Source of the DNA: Pelagibacterales bacterium SAG-MED47
GTDB taxonomy: Bacteria > Pseudomonadota > Alphaproteobacteria > Pelagibacterales > Pelagibacteraceae
Direction of reading: 5' to 3'
NCBI GenBank assembly: GCA_014653355.1
Contig: JACWEO010000005.1
Location: forward strand, 1-64,000
DNA: 64,000 nucleotides
The position numbers and the translations under genes were made by a program. Numbering within the stretch: the first letter of the stretch is position 1; every line of letters begins with the position of its first letter. The notes under the pieces are model-generated. The model had not been told where the DNA came from. It worked only from the letters and a program-made list of their open reading frames with translations, and did no database searches. Shown here piece after piece: positions 45,179 to 55,063 of this stretch.

Positions 45179-45255
45179 GCGCCCTTAGCTCAGCTGGATA
45201 GAGCATCGGTTTTCTAAACCGAGGGTCGGAGGTTCGAATCCTCCAGGGCGCGCCA
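45179..45255 (+). tRNA. tRNA-Arg (anticodon TCT)
   Basis: A complete cloverleaf: acceptor GCGCCCT (45179-45185) pairs with AGGGCGC (45245-45251), discriminator G, encoded CCA at 45253-45255. The anticodon stem CGGTT/AACCG encloses the loop TTCTAAA, giving anticodon TCT for AGA codons. The T arm contains GGTTCGAATCC. It is 77 nt including CCA. Confidence 0.97.
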
Positions 45256-45407
45256 GTTTTGACCAAAATGGGTTTAATGTGACCAATTTATTAGACTGAT
45301 GTGATTTATTTTTTCTTGCAGTACTTTTTCTTCCATGCTTAAATTATAGATATTCAAAAGTTATTTTGAATTATTTGTTAACAAATAAATAAACAATAGG
45401 AAGAAAT
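45256..45407 (+). promoter_or_regulatory. Control region upstream of aapJ
   Basis: This is the longest gene-free stretch in the window (152 bp). It holds two copies of TGACCAA starting at 45260 and 45280, exactly 20 bp apart, that is on the same helix face. The first copy is centred in the inverted repeat TTTTG-AC-CAAAA (45257-45268). A weak promoter candidate is TTGCAG 45316-45321 with TTAAAT 45339-45344 (17 bp spacer). A perfect 18-bp palindrome TTATTTGTTAACAAATAA lies at 45371-45388. A Shine-Dalgarno-like AGGAAG is at 45398-45403, 4 bases before the ATG. I see no sigma-54 type -24/-12 element. Regulation by nitrogen status is inferred from the neighbours only. Confidence 0.5.
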
Positions 45408-46448
45408 ATGTTTAAATACTTAAAACAATTAACTTCTTTAGTTGCTATGGTAGCTGTGTTGTTCACTTTTACAACAGAGTCTATGGCTGCTAAAAAATCT
45501 AAAACACTTAAAAACACTCAAAAAAAGGGTTTTGTAAGATGTGGAGTATCTCAAGGTCTTCCAGGATTTTCTAATGCTGATGCAGCAGGAAATTGGACTG
45601 GTGTTGATGTTGATGTATGTAGAGCGGTAGCTGCTGCAGTACTAGGTGATGCAAACAAAGTTAAGTTTACACCACTAAGTGCTAAAGAAAGATTTACAGC
45701 TTTAACTTCTGGTGAGATTGATATCTTATCAAGAAACACAACTTGGACTCTTTCTAGAGATGCTGATATCGGACTTACTTTTGTAGGTGTGAACTTTTAT
45801 GATGGACAAGGTTTCATGGTAAGAAAAAGTTCAGGTATTACTTCAACAAGCCAATTCAAAAATGGTATCTCAGCTTGTACAAACATTGGTACAACAACTG
45901 AGTTAAACATGAGAGACTTCTTTAATTCTAGAGGAATTTCTTATGAGCCAGTTGCTTTTGAAAAAGCTGATGAAGTTGTAGCTGCTTATGATGCAGGTAG
46001 ATGTGATACTTACACTACTGATAAATCTGGTTTAGCTGCTCAAAGAACTAAAATGAAAAACCCTGATGAACACATTGTTCTACCAGAAACTATTTCTAAA
46101 GAACCTTTAGGACCAGTTGTTAGACAAGGTGATGCAGTATGGGAAGATATCGTAAGATGGTCTTTGAACACTATGATCGAAGCAGAAGAATACGGTATTA
46201 CTTCAGCTAATGCAGACTCAATGAAAACTTCAGAAAACCCACAAATCAAAAGATTAGTTGGTGCTGAAGGTGAAATGGGTGCAGCATTCGGTTTAGATAA
46301 CGAGTGGAACTTAAGAATTATCAAACAAGTTGGAAACTATGGTGAAAGTTATAAGAGAAATATAGCTGACACTGGAATTTTACCAGACAGGGGTCCAAAT
46401 CAATTATGGACTAAAGGTGGTATTTTATACGTTCCACCATCAAGATAA
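45408..46448 (+). CDS. aapJ: General L-amino acid ABC transporter, substrate-binding protein
   Basis: AapJ is the periplasmic receptor of a broad-range amino-acid importer. The 346-residue protein has a signal peptide (1-27, cleavage likely after SMA). The mature protein starts with KKGFVRCGVSQGLPGFSN and contains NWTGVDVDVCRAVAAAVLGD, RFTALTSGEIDILSRNTTWTLSRD, YDGQGFMVRK, CTNIGTTTELN, DTYTTDKSGLAAQR and GPVVRQGDAVWEDIVRW, all typical of this family. It is visibly richer in GC than its neighbours, in line with strong expression. Periplasmic binding proteins dominate SAR11 proteomes. A terminator directly after the gene separates it from the permease genes. Confidence 0.96.
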   Translation: MFKYLKQLTSLVAMVAVLFTFTTESMAAKKSKTLKNTQKKGFVRCGVSQGLPGFSNADAAGNWTGVDVDVCRAVAAAVLGDANKVKFTPLSAKERFTALTSGEIDILSRNTTWTLSRDADIGLTFVGVNFYDGQGFMVRKSSGITSTSQFKNGISACTNIGTTTELNMRDFFNSRGISYEPVAFEKADEVVAAYDAGRCDTYTTDKSGLAAQRTKMKNPDEHIVLPETISKEPLGPVVRQGDAVWEDIVRWSLNTMIEAEEYGITSANADSMKTSENPQIKRLVGAEGEMGAAFGLDNEWNLRIIKQVGNYGESYKRNIADTGILPDRGPNQLWTKGGILYVPPSR

Positions 46449-46467
46449 TCTAAGTTATAAATTACTT

Positions 46468-46500
46468 AAAAAGGGCTAGATTTTTCTAGCCCTTTTTTTT
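46468..46500 (+). terminator. Rho-independent terminator after aapJ
   Basis: A perfect 13-bp stem pairs AAAAAGGGCTAGA (46468-46480) with TCTAGCCCTTTTT (46485-46497), closing a TTTT loop and running into a T tract that ends at 46500. It lies 20 bp after the aapJ stop and 24 bp before the aapQ start. It is the clearest intrinsic terminator in the window, and its place inside the transporter gene set suggests that it lets aapJ be made in excess over aapQMP. Confidence 0.9.
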
Positions 46501-46523
46501 TAAACTCATATATAGTCTTAAGA

Positions 46524-47674
46524 GTGAATTTTAAACTAAAAGATATAGGTCCACAACTAATGACGGTTATAGCTGTTGTTCTTGTATTTGGTTTTTTTAC
46601 TTATAATGCACAAGTCAATATGGAGAATAGAGGTATTGATTTTGGTTATGGGTTTTTATCTCAAGAGTCTTCATTTGATGTTCAATTTTCTTTAATTGAG
46701 TATGATGGATCACATTCATATTTTAGAGCATATTTAGTTGGTTTATTAAACACGATACTTGTTTCAGTTATTGGAATTATTTTTGCTACAATACTTGGAG
46801 TAATTGTTGGTATTGCAAGGTTATCTCCTAACTATTTGATTAATAAATTTGCTGCATTTTATGTAGAATTTTTTAGAAACATACCACTGCTTTTACAAAT
46901 ATTTTTTGGTATTTTGCTGCTTTAAGAGCTTTACCACTTCCACAAGATGCAGAAGCAATGTTTGGAATTTCATACTTAACAATTAAAGGTTTATTTGTAC
47001 CAGCCTTTATTTGGCAAAATTTCAATATTTTCTTTTATTCAATTATTGCTGCAATTATTTCAATTATAGTAATTCGCATTCAAGCAAAAAAAAAACAAGA
47101 AACCCAAGGTAAACAAACACCAGTTTTATTAATATCAATAGGTTTAATTTTTATCTTACCTCTTTTAAGTTTTTTAATTGGTGGTGTAAGATTATCATTT
47201 GAAGTTCCTGTTTTAAAACAGTTAGCAACAACATCATTTATTTATGAAGGTGGTGTAAGCTTACCACCAGAACTAATTGCCTTAGCATTATCTTTATCTT
47301 TGTATACTGCAACGTTTATAGCAGAATGTGTCAGAGCAGGAATTCAGGGAGTTGGTAAAGGTCAAAAAGAGGCAGCAGCATCTATAGGTCTTACACCAAA
47401 TCAAATACTTAAACTCGTTGTCATGCCTCAAGCGTTAAGAATAATAATTCCACCCACAACAAATCAGTACCTGAATCTTACTAAAAATTCTTCATTAGCA
47501 GCAGCAATAGCTTATCCAGATTTAGTACTAGTTTTTGCAGGAACAGCATTAATGCAAACCGGTAAGGCAATAGAAATTGTATCTATTACCATGCTTACTT
47601 ACTTATCATTAAGTATTTTAATTTCATTATTTATGAATTGGTACAACAATAAAATAGCAATAACAGAAAAATAA
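46524..47674 (+). pseudogene. aapQ: General L-amino acid ABC transporter permease AapQ, interrupted by a one-base frameshift
   Basis: The first frame (GTG at 46524, to the stop at 46925) reads as the N-terminal half of AapQ up to RNIPLLLQIFFG. After the T6 run at 46902-46907, shifting by one base restores FWYFAALRALPLPQDAEAMFGISYL and the rest of the permease to 47674, including the inner-membrane permease motif EAAASIGLTPNQILKLVVMPQAL. The total length of 1151 bp is one base short of 384 codons. One missing T thus splits an otherwise intact gene of about 383 residues. No other damage is seen, so a sequencing or amplification error is most likely. Real inactivation or slippage is possible. 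The second half is too short and has no ribosome site to be a gene alone. Confidence 0.9.
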
Positions 47675-49116
47675 TGTCTAAAATTAATTTTTTAAAACCA
47701 GACAAATCTAATCTTTACACTTTTTTATATTTAGGTTCATTTTTGTTTTTTGTTAGTGTTTTAGATGTTCTTTTAAACTCTTTTTTTAGTTTAAATTTAA
47801 CAGGTTTTTTACCTAGTTTTCTTAATTTTTTATTGCCGTTAATTCTTGGTTTTATTGGTCTTTATTTTATAAGAATTGAATTAAGCGGTATTAAGCAATT
47901 AGATCTATTAAATAAGCATATTAACACTAATAATTTTAATGCCGTTTTATCTTTATTAATCATATTCATAATTCTAAAATCAATTCCACCAATATTAAGT
48001 TGGTTTTTTATAGATGCTAGTTTTGCTGGCGATTCAAAAGATGTTTGTACAGGCACAGGAGCTTGTTGGACTTATATAAAAGTTTGGATCAGAAGATTTA
48101 TGTATGGGATGTATCCTAATGGAGAACAATGGAGAATAAATTTATCTTTTATAGCTTTAGCTTTACTTGGGTCAGTTGGTTATTTTGCAACTGACAGATT
48201 TAAAAAATATTTAACTCTTTATTACGTTGTTATCTATCCTTTTATTGCATTCCTTTTTATATTTTTCTTTATATCAGGTGGTCCAGTATTTTTTGATTTT
48301 TCATATGGAATAATTGCTGCAATTCTATCCATCATTATTGGCTTCTTTATTCCTAGTAAATTTAAGTTTTATTACTTCTTAATAGTTCCTTTTGCTCTTT
48401 ACGTTTTATTAAAATATTTTATTTTTTACGAAGAATTAATTGAATTAGGAAAATTAGATGGTTTAAATTGGGTAGAAACAGGTGCTTGGGGAGGTTTATC
48501 ATTAACTTTTATAATTTCTTTCTTCTGTCTAATTTTTTGTTTTCCAATAGGTATGGCTTTTGCACTCGGAAGAAGATCTGGATTTCCTTTAATTAGATAT
48601 ATATCCATAGGCTTTATTGAATTTTGGCGAGGTGTTCCTTTAATCACAGTATTATTCATGTCAGCTGTAATGTTTCCAATGTTTTTACCAGCAGACTTTT
48701 TTATTGATAAATTGGTAAGATGTATAATAGCTATTTCATTATTTGAAGCAGCTTATGTTGCTGAAGTTATAAGAGGAGGCTTGCAAGCCCTTCCTAGAGG
48801 ACAATACGAAGCTGCAAAATCATTAGGAATGGGATATTGGAGAATGCATATATTTGTAATTTTACCTCAAGCTTTAAAACTTGTAATCCCAGGTATAGCC
48901 AATACATTTTTAGCTTTAGTTAAAGATACGCCACTAATTTTTGTTGTTGGACTTTTAGAAATAGTAGGAATGTTAAATTTAGCTAAAACAAACCCAGAAT
49001 GGTTAGGTTTTGCAATGGAAGGTTATGTATTTGCAGCAATAATTTTCTGGATTATTTGTTACGCAATGAGTAAATATAGCTATAATTTAGAACAAAAATA
49101 TAAAACAGATCGTTAA
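47674..49116 (+). CDS. aapM: General L-amino acid ABC transporter permease AapM
   Basis: AapM is the second membrane permease of the AapJQMP importer. The 480-residue protein is hydrophobic, with an N-terminal block of helices (about 1-240) and a C-terminal HisM-type permease core. The core has [72 protein letters not shown] and the coupling-loop region [21 protein letters not shown]. It is longer than the usual 370-390 residues, with the additional length at the N-terminal side. It overlaps the aapQ stop by 1 bp. Confidence 0.94.
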   Translation: MSKINFLKPDKSNLYTFLYLGSFLFFVSVLDVLLNSFFSLNLTGFLPSFLNFLLPLILGFIGLYFIRIELSGIKQLDLLNKHINTNNFNAVLSLLIIFIILKSIPPILSWFFIDASFAGDSKDVCTGTGACWTYIKVWIRRFMYGMYPNGEQWRINLSFIALALLGSVGYFATDRFKKYLTLYYVVIYPFIAFLFIFFFISGGPVFFDFSYGIIAAILSIIIGFFIPSKFKFYYFLIVPFALYVLLKYFIFYEELIELGKLDGLNWVETGAWGGLSLTFIISFFCLIFCFPIGMAFALGRRSGFPLIRYISIGFIEFWRGVPLITVLFMSAVMFPMFLPADFFIDKLVRCIIAISLFEAAYVAEVIRGGLQALPRGQYEAAKSLGMGYWRMHIFVILPQALKLVIPGIANTFLALVKDTPLIFVVGLLEIVGMLNLAKTNPEWLGFAMEGYVFAAIIFWIICYAMSKYSYNLEQKYKTDR

Positions 49117-49121
49117 AAAAT

Positions 49122-49856
49122 ATGTCAGATAATATAATCCAAATAAACAATATGAATAAATGGTTTGGAGATTTTCAAGTTTTAAAAGGGATTAACTTAG
49201 AAGTAAAACCAAAACAAAAAATTGTTGTTTGTGGTCCCTCTGGTTCGGGTAAGTCTACTTTAATAAGATGTATAAATAGATTAGAAGAGCATCAAGAAGG
49301 TGATATTATAGTTGATGGAACTGAATTAACAGAGGATACAAAAAATATAGAACAAATAAGAGCAGAAGTTGGAATGGTATTTCAACAATTTAATCTATTT
49401 CCACATTTATCAATTCTTGATAATTGCACATTAGCTCCAATTTGGGTTAAAAAAATGCCAAAGAAAGAAGCAGAGGAATTAGCTCTTAAACACCTAGAAA
49501 GAGTACAAATATTAGATCAAGCTCAAAAATATCCAGGACAATTATCTGGTGGACAACAACAAAGAGTAGCTATAGCTAGAGCTTTATGTATGGAGCCAAA
49601 AATAATGCTTTTTGACGAACCAACATCAGCACTAGATCCTGAAATGATTAAAGAGGTACTAGATGTAATGGTTAATTTAGCGAAACAAGGAATGACTATG
49701 ATTGTAGTTACTCATGAAATGGGTTTTGCCAAAGAAGTTGCTGATCAAATGATATTCATGGATGAGGGAATGATAGTAGAAAAGGCAGACACTAAGGAAT
49801 TTTTTGCTAATCCAAAGAGTGATAGAACTAAACTTTTTCTCAGCCAGATACTATAG
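49122..49856 (+). CDS. aapP: General L-amino acid ABC transporter ATP-binding protein
   Basis: AapP is the ATPase of the amino-acid importer. The 244-residue protein has Walker [11 protein letters not shown]-loop [12 protein letters not shown], signature [15 protein letters not shown], Walker [16 protein letters not shown] and switch histidine [15 protein letters not shown]. The polar amino-acid family pattern (NxWFGxFxVLK at the start) is clear. It follows aapM by 5 bp and is the last gene of the operon. No clear terminator is visible downstream. Confidence 0.97.
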   Translation: MSDNIIQINNMNKWFGDFQVLKGINLEVKPKQKIVVCGPSGSGKSTLIRCINRLEEHQEGDIIVDGTELTEDTKNIEQIRAEVGMVFQQFNLFPHLSILDNCTLAPIWVKKMPKKEAEELALKHLERVQILDQAQKYPGQLSGGQQQRVAIARALCMEPKIMLFDEPTSALDPEMIKEVLDVMVNLAKQGMTMIVVTHEMGFAKEVADQMIFMDEGMIVEKADTKEFFANPKSDRTKLFLSQIL

Positions 49857-50021
49857 TCAATAGTAATTTCAAGGAATATTTCTCAAATAAGGCCTTAAGT
49901 ATTACTTGACATATTTCCTGTATAGCTGGTTTTTCCTTAAAAAATAAAAAATAATATAGTTGCAGGAGGTATTAAAAACTAGTTGAATAAGTTTTTAAAA
50001 ATAAAATTAAGAGGGGTCTTA
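49857..50021 (+). promoter_or_regulatory. Leader region of the XRE regulator with two ribosome-binding sites
   Basis: A perfect Shine-Dalgarno AGGAGGT lies at 49964-49970 with only a TTG 12 bases later (49983). A second purine site GAGGGG at 50011-50016 lies 5 bases before the ATG at 50022, in the same frame. AGGAGGT is rare in DNA this AT-rich. A perfect -35 hexamer TTGACA is at 49906-49911, but no matching -10 follows at 16-18 bp. TAATAT at 49952 could be a -10 without a good -35. I see no terminator for aapP here. Confidence 0.4.
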
Positions 50022-50390
50022 ATGGAAGATAATTTCAACAAGCATCTAGGCAATAAGCTTAAGCTTAGAAGATTGGCTTTAGGTTTAACTCAAACTAAGG
50101 TAGCAAAAGCAATTAACGTTACGTTTCAACAAATTCAGAAGTATGAAAAAGGTACAAATGGAGTTAGCTCTATTAGATTACTTCAACTTTCAAACTATTT
50201 GAAAGTTCCAATTAATTATTTTTTTGAAGATTTTTCAGAATACTTAATAAATCTCGAAAAATCTCAAGAGGGCCATATGAATGTAAATTATAACTTTTTA
50301 GTTAAATTATATTCAGAGTTAAATGCAGACCAAAAATTAAAATTTAATAAATCTTTACAAGTATCTAGTAATATTTCTAAAGTCGGATAA
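50022..50390 (+). CDS. XRE-family helix-turn-helix transcriptional regulator
   Basis: This 122-residue regulator has a lambda-repressor-type HTH at about residues 7-62: NKLKLRRLALGLTQTKVAKAINVTFQQIQKYEKGTNGVSSIRLLQLSNYLKVPINYFF. The C-terminal half (63-122) has no domain I recognise. The frame is open from a TTG at 49983 (13 codons more), but the ATG at 50022 has GAGGGG 5 bases upstream and gives the N-terminus MEDNFNKHLGNKL usual for this alphaproteobacterial type. Both starts have ribosome sites, so two forms cannot be excluded. Targets are unknown. It stands alone between aapP and a convergent tRNA pair. Confidence 0.88.
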   Translation: MEDNFNKHLGNKLKLRRLALGLTQTKVAKAINVTFQQIQKYEKGTNGVSSIRLLQLSNYLKVPINYFFEDFSEYLINLEKSQEGHMNVNYNFLVKLYSELNADQKLKFNKSLQVSSNISKVG

Positions 50391-50396
50391 CTTTTT

Positions 50397-50472
50397 TGGC
50401 TCCTCGGGCAGGACTCGAACCTGCGACCAATTGATTAACAGTCAACTGCTCTACCAACTGAGCTACCGAGGA
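50397..50472 (-). tRNA. tRNA-Asn (anticodon GTT)
   Basis: On the minus strand the acceptor TCCTCGG (50472-50466) pairs with CCGAGGA, followed by discriminator G and encoded CCA (50399-50397). The anticodon loop is CTGTTAA with anticodon GTT. The T loop contains GGTTCGAGTCC. It is 76 nt including CCA, and lies just downstream of tRNA-Cys on the same strand. Confidence 0.96.
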
Positions 50473-50523
50473 ATATTAAAAATCTCAACTTACTTTTTTT
50501 TAAGAGTAAAACAAGAATTTTTT

Positions 50524-50597
50524 TGGAGGCAACGCCCGGAATCGAACCGGGATACAAGGATTTGCAATCCTCTGCGTAACCATTCCGCCACGTTGCC
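50524..50597 (-). tRNA. tRNA-Cys (anticodon GCA)
   Basis: On the minus strand the acceptor GGCAACG (50597-50591) pairs with CGTTGCC, followed by discriminator T and encoded CCA (50526-50524). The anticodon stem GGATT/AATCC encloses a loop with anticodon GCA, and the T arm has GGTTCGATTCC. It is 74 nt. A TATACT 9 bases upstream (minus strand) may be its -10. The 51 bp between it and tRNA-Asn suggest a joint transcript. Confidence 0.96.
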
Positions 50598-50717
50598 GGA
50601 TGTTTTAGTATATAGCTACAAGGAGTTTTATATAAAATATTTGTAATTAGTCTATCAAATAACGATCTAATTTGATTATTGTTAATTTAGATTAATAAAT
50701 TATAAACTACTTAATCC

Positions 50718-53345
50718 ATGAATAGTGATAAATATATACATTCTGAAGTAGAAGATAATATTTATTCATATTGGGAAAAAAACGAATTATTTAAACCTAA
50801 GAAAAATTCAAAAAAATACTCAATTGTTATTCCACCACCTAATGTAACAGGAAGCTTGCATATGGGTCATGCTCTAAACAATTCCATTCAAGATCTTTTA
50901 GTTCGTTATTATCGAATGAATAATTACGAAACTTTGTGGCAACCAGGAACTGATCATGCAGGAATAGCTACTCAAGCTCTTGTTGAAAAAAAACTTGAAA
51001 AAGACAATTTAAATAAAAATGATTTAGGTAGAGAAAAATTTATTGAAAAAGTGTGGGAATGGAAAAATCAATATGGAGACATTATTATTAATCAGCTTAA
51101 AAAGCTCGGGTGCTCATGTGATTGGTCTAGAAACGCTTTTACAATGGATGAAAATTTATCAAAATCAGTAGTAAAAGTTTTTGTTGAATTACATAAAAAA
51201 AAATTAATTTATAAAGCAGAAAAATTAGTCAATTGGGACACAGTTTTAAAAACAGCAATATCCGATCTAGAGGTTGATCAAAGGGAAATGAACTCAAAGA
51301 TTTACTATATAAAATACCCAATAGATAATTCATCAGATTTTATAACTATTGCAACTACTAGACCTGAAACAATGCTTGGAGATACAGCTATTGCCGTTAA
51401 TCCAAAAGATAAAAGATTTAAAAAATATGTGGGCAAAACTGTCACTATCCCAATTGTAGGTAGAAAAATAAAAATTATAAAAGACAATTACGCAGATCCA
51501 GAACAAGGAACTGGTGCATTAAAGATTACCCCAGCTCATGACTTTAATGATTATGATGTTGGGCAAAGAAACAAGCTTGAAATTATTAATGTGTTCACCG
51601 AAGAGGGTAAAATAAATGATAATGCACCTAGAGATTATGTTGGATTAGATAGATTTGAAGCACGTAAAAAAATTTTAAACGAGTTAAAAGAAAATAATTT
51701 TTTTGCTAAAGAAGAAAATATTAAAAATAAAATACCATATGGGGATAGATCAAATTCAGTTATTGAACCTTTTTTAACAGAACAATGGTTTGTGAATGCA
51801 AAAAAATTATCTGTTAAAGCTAAGCAAATAGTTAAATCAAAAAAAACAAATTTCTTTCCAGAAAATTGGTCAAAGACTTATTTTCAATGGATGAATAATA
51901 TTGAGCCTTGGTGTATTTCTAGACAACTTTGGTGGGGCCATCAAATACCAGCTTGGTATGGTCCTGATAAAAAAATCTTTGTTGCAACAAGTGAAACTGA
52001 CGCAAAAAAACAAGCTAAAAAGTTTTATAAAAAAGATGTAGTAATTAACAGAGATCCTGATGTTTTAGATACATGGTTTTCATCTGGTTTATGGCCTTTT
52101 GCAACATTAGGTTGGCCTGATAAAAAAGATTTTGTTAAAAAATTTTATCCAACAACTGTTTTAGTAACTGGTTTTGATATTATTTTCTTTTGGGTTGCTA
52201 GAATGATGATGTTTGGAATGGAATTTTTAAATAAAGAACCATTTAAAGATATTTACGTTCATGCCTTAGTTAGAGATGAAAAAGGACAAAAAATGTCTAA
52301 GTCGAAAGGAAATGTAATTGATCCATTAGATTTAATTGAAAAGTATAGTGCAGATGCTTTAAGATTTACTCTTCTTTCAATGGCCTCACCAGGAACAGAT
52401 GTTAAACTTTCAGAGGATAGAGTTAAGGGATATAGAAACTTTTTAAATAAATTATGGAATGCTAATAATTTTTTAATTACCAATAAATGTGATTTTAACA
52501 AAACTGATAAAGTTCCTAAAATTTCACTAAATATTAATAAATGGATTTATTCAGAACTAATTCAAACCAAAGATAAAATTCAGAAAAATCTTAAAGATTA
52601 CCGATTTGATGAAGCAGCAAAAAATGCCTACCAGTTTGCTTGGCACTCCTATTGCGACTGGTACATTGAGCTTTCAAAGACTATTCTGTTTTCAGATGAT
52701 GAAAAATCTAAAGAAGAGGTAAAAGAAGTATCAGCTTATATATTTAAACAAATACTTGTTATTCTTCATCCATTTATTCCATTTGTTACTGAGAAAATCT
52801 GGTTAAAAAATAAATTTGATAAATCAGATAAGAATTTCTTAATGCACGCTAATTGGCCATCAGGCAAAGCTAAGAAAGATCAATCTAAGAAAGATGTAGA
52901 GAGTATCATCAATATTATTTCTGAACTTAGATCCTTTAAAAATGAGCTAAATGTTAGCCCAGGTTCATTTATTGATATTTCAATTAACAAAATTGCTAAA
53001 AAAAATAAAACATTAATGACCAATAATGAAATTATTCTTAAAAAGCTTGGTCGTATCAATAATTTCTATAATAAAGACCAAAAAAAGCCCTCAGCTACAT
53101 TGGTTATATCTGGCGATATATTTAAGATTTATTTTGATGAAAATGTAGATTTAAATCTAATAAAAGAAAACTTAGTTAAAAGACAGAACAAATATCAAGA
53201 GGAAATGGACAAAATATCTCAACGATTATCTAATAAAGGATTTACCGATAGAGCTCCAAAAAATATTGTTGAACAAGAAAAAACTAACTATAGTAATTTA
53301 AAAAATGATATCAAAAAAATATCATTAACAATTGAAAGTTTATAA
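50718..53345 (+). CDS. valS: Valyl-tRNA synthetase
   Basis: ValRS charges tRNA-Val and edits misactivated threonine. The 875-residue protein has the HIGH-type motif [15 protein letters not shown] (HMGH at 48-51), an editing domain with [37 protein letters not shown], the KMSKS motif KMSKS (525-529), an anticodon-binding domain and a C-terminal coiled-coil arm (about 800-875, rich in Lys/Glu). Upstream, 120 bp separate it from tRNA-Cys. ATG 53345 of ilvD overlaps its TAA, linking valS with branched-chain amino-acid synthesis. Confidence 0.97.
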   Translation: MNSDKYIHSEVEDNIYSYWEKNELFKPKKNSKKYSIVIPPPNVTGSLHMGHALNNSIQDLLVRYYRMNNYETLWQPGTDHAGIATQALVEKKLEKDNLNKNDLGREKFIEKVWEWKNQYGDIIINQLKKLGCSCDWSRNAFTMDENLSKSVVKVFVELHKKKLIYKAEKLVNWDTVLKTAISDLEVDQREMNSKIYYIKYPIDNSSDFITIATTRPETMLGDTAIAVNPKDKRFKKYVGKTVTIPIVGRKIKIIKDNYADPEQGTGALKITPAHDFNDYDVGQRNKLEIINVFTEEGKINDNAPRDYVGLDRFEARKKILNELKENNFFAKEENIKNKIPYGDRSNSVIEPFLTEQWFVNAKKLSVKAKQIVKSKKTNFFPENWSKTYFQWMNNIEPWCISRQLWWGHQIPAWYGPDKKIFVATSETDAKKQAKKFYKKDVVINRDPDVLDTWFSSGLWPFATLGWPDKKDFVKKFYPTTVLVTGFDIIFFWVARMMMFGMEFLNKEPFKDIYVHALVRDEKGQKMSKSKGNVIDPLDLIEKYSADALRFTLLSMASPGTDVKLSEDRVKGYRNFLNKLWNANNFLITNKCDFNKTDKVPKISLNINKWIYSELIQTKDKIQKNLKDYRFDEAAKNAYQFAWHSYCDWYIELSKTILFSDDEKSKEEVKEVSAYIFKQILVILHPFIPFVTEKIWLKNKFDKSDKNFLMHANWPSGKAKKDQSKKDVESIINIISELRSFKNELNVSPGSFIDISINKIAKKNKTLMTNNEIILKKLGRINNFYNKDQKKPSATLVISGDIFKIYFDENVDLNLIKENLVKRQNKYQEEMDKISQRLSNKGFTDRAPKNIVEQEKTNYSNLKNDIKKISLTIESL

Positions 53346-55063
53346 TGCGGAAGTTTAATAAGAAGAAATTACCAAGCAGACATACATCTTTAGGAGCTGA
53401 TAGGGCCCCACATAGATCATTTTACTATGCAATGGGTGAGACAGAAAAAGATGTCTCAAAACCCTTTATAGGCGTTGTATCAACATGGAATGAAGCAGCG
53501 CCATGTAATATTGCATTAATGAGACAAGCACAATCTGTTAAAAAAGGTGTTAGAGCCTTTGGTGGAACACCAAGAGAATTTTGTACAATTACTGTAACTG
53601 ATGGTATCGCAATGGGTCATGAAGGAATGAAATCTTCTTTAATCTCTAGAGAAGTAATAGCAGATAGTGCTGAATTAACTGTTAGAGGTCATTGTTATGA
53701 TGCATTAGTAGGTATTGCAGGTTGTGATAAATCTTTACCAGGTTTGATGATGTCGATGGTTCGATTAAATGTTCCAAGTGTTTTTATTTATGGAGGATCA
53801 ATACTACCAGGAAGATATAAAGGAAAAGATGTAACTGTTGTAGATGTTTTTGAGGCAGTTGGAAAACATTCATCAGGGCAAATGTCAGCAAAAGAATTAA
53901 GAAAACTTGAATTAGTTGCGTGTCCAAGTGCAGGTGCATGTGGTGGTCAATTTACTGCAAATACAATGGCCTGCGTATCAGAAGCAATTGGTTTAGCTTT
54001 ACCCTATTCAGCAGGAACACCAGCTCCTTATGAAGAAAGAGATAAGTACGCAAAATTAAGTGGTAAAATGGTAATGGAACTATTAGCAAAAAAAATTAAA
54101 CCAAGAGATATTGTTACAAAAAAAGCATTAGAAAATGCTGCAACAATTGTTGCTGCAACAGGAGGATCAACAAATGCGGCTTTACATTTACCTGCTATTG
54201 CAAATGAAGCTGGAATTAAATTTGATTTAATGGATGTTGCAAAAATATTTAAAAAAACTCCTTACCTTGCTGATTTAAAACCAGGTGGAAAATACGTTGC
54301 AAAAGATATGTGGTTAGCAGGTGGTGTACCAATGTTATTAAAAACTCTTTATGATGGCGGTTATATTCATGGTGATTGTATGACAGTTACTGGAAAGACA
54401 ATGAAAGAAAATTTAAAGGGAATTAAATTTAATCAAAAACAAAAAGTTTTAAGAGCTTATAATAAACCATTATCACCAGATGGAGGTGTGGTTGGATTAA
54501 AAGGTAATTTAGCTCCCGATGGAGGAATTGTAAAAATTGCAGGACTTAAAAAATTACAGTTTACTGGAAGAGCAAGATGTTTCGATAATGAAGAAAGTGC
54601 AATGAAAGCAGTTCAAAGTAAAAAATACAAAGATGGTGATGTAATTATTATTAGATACGAAGGCCCAGTAGGTGGACCAGGTATGAGAGAAATGCTTTCA
54701 ACAACAGGTGCAATTTATGGACAAGGTAAAGGAGAGAAGGTTGCTTTAATTACTGATGGAAGATTTTCTGGGGCTACAAGAGGCTTTTGTGTAGGCCATG
54801 TTGGACCTGAGGCAGCATTAGGTGGTCCAATCGCTTTATTACGTAATGGAGATATGATTGATATCGATGCTAAGAGGGGAACTATTAATGTTCGATTAAC
54901 TATCGCTCAATTAGCTTCAAGAAAAAGAAAATGGAAGGCTAGAAAGTCTGATTTTGGATCAGGCACTCTTTGGAAATACGCTCAAACAGTTGGACCTGCT
55001 TATTTAGGAGCACCAACTCATCCAGGTAAGAAAAAAGAGGTAAAGGATTACTCAAAAATTTAA
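53345..55063 (+). CDS. ilvD: Dihydroxy-acid dehydratase
   Basis: IlvD is an iron-sulfur dehydratase in isoleucine, valine and pantothenate synthesis. The 572-residue protein has [50 protein letters not shown], the cluster cysteines in GCDKSLPGL and [46 protein letters not shown]-like [16 protein letters not shown], and [13 protein letters not shown]. It is noticeably less AT-rich than its neighbours, as expected for a well expressed enzyme. ribH starts within its stop. Confidence 0.97.
   Translation: MRKFNKKKLPSRHTSLGADRAPHRSFYYAMGETEKDVSKPFIGVVSTWNEAAPCNIALMRQAQSVKKGVRAFGGTPREFCTITVTDGIAMGHEGMKSSLISREVIADSAELTVRGHCYDALVGIAGCDKSLPGLMMSMVRLNVPSVFIYGGSILPGRYKGKDVTVVDVFEAVGKHSSGQMSAKELRKLELVACPSAGACGGQFTANTMACVSEAIGLALPYSAGTPAPYEERDKYAKLSGKMVMELLAKKIKPRDIVTKKALENAATIVAATGGSTNAALHLPAIANEAGIKFDLMDVAKIFKKTPYLADLKPGGKYVAKDMWLAGGVPMLLKTLYDGGYIHGDCMTVTGKTMKENLKGIKFNQKQKVLRAYNKPLSPDGGVVGLKGNLAPDGGIVKIAGLKKLQFTGRARCFDNEESAMKAVQSKKYKDGDVIIIRYEGPVGGPGMREMLSTTGAIYGQGKGEKVALITDGRFSGATRGFCVGHVGPEAALGGPIALLRNGDMIDIDAKRGTINVRLTIAQLASRKRKWKARKSDFGSGTLWKYAQTVGPAYLGAPTHPGKKKEVKDYSKI

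Noticed and set aside
45179-45300. Integration site at tRNA-Arg
   Set aside because: No integrase, no repeated tRNA 3' end and no foreign genes are found nearby. The following genes are ordinary transporter genes.
45256-45407. Sigma-54 promoter for aapJ under NtrX control
   Set aside because: No GG-N10-GC type -24/-12 element is visible, and the NtrX here lacks the sigma-54 contact motif.
46958-47674. Separate gene for a short ABC permease
   Set aside because: It lacks the N-terminal half of AapQ and a ribosome site. One inserted T at 46902-46907 joins it seamlessly with the upstream frame.
49895-49909. CtrA-like site TTAA-N7-TTGA
   Set aside because: It has one mismatch to TTAA-N7-TTAA, and the pattern is too frequent by chance in AT-rich DNA.
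50431-50646. 71-codon plus-strand open frame
   Set aside because: It runs antisense through tRNA-Asn and tRNA-Cys and has no protein-like features.
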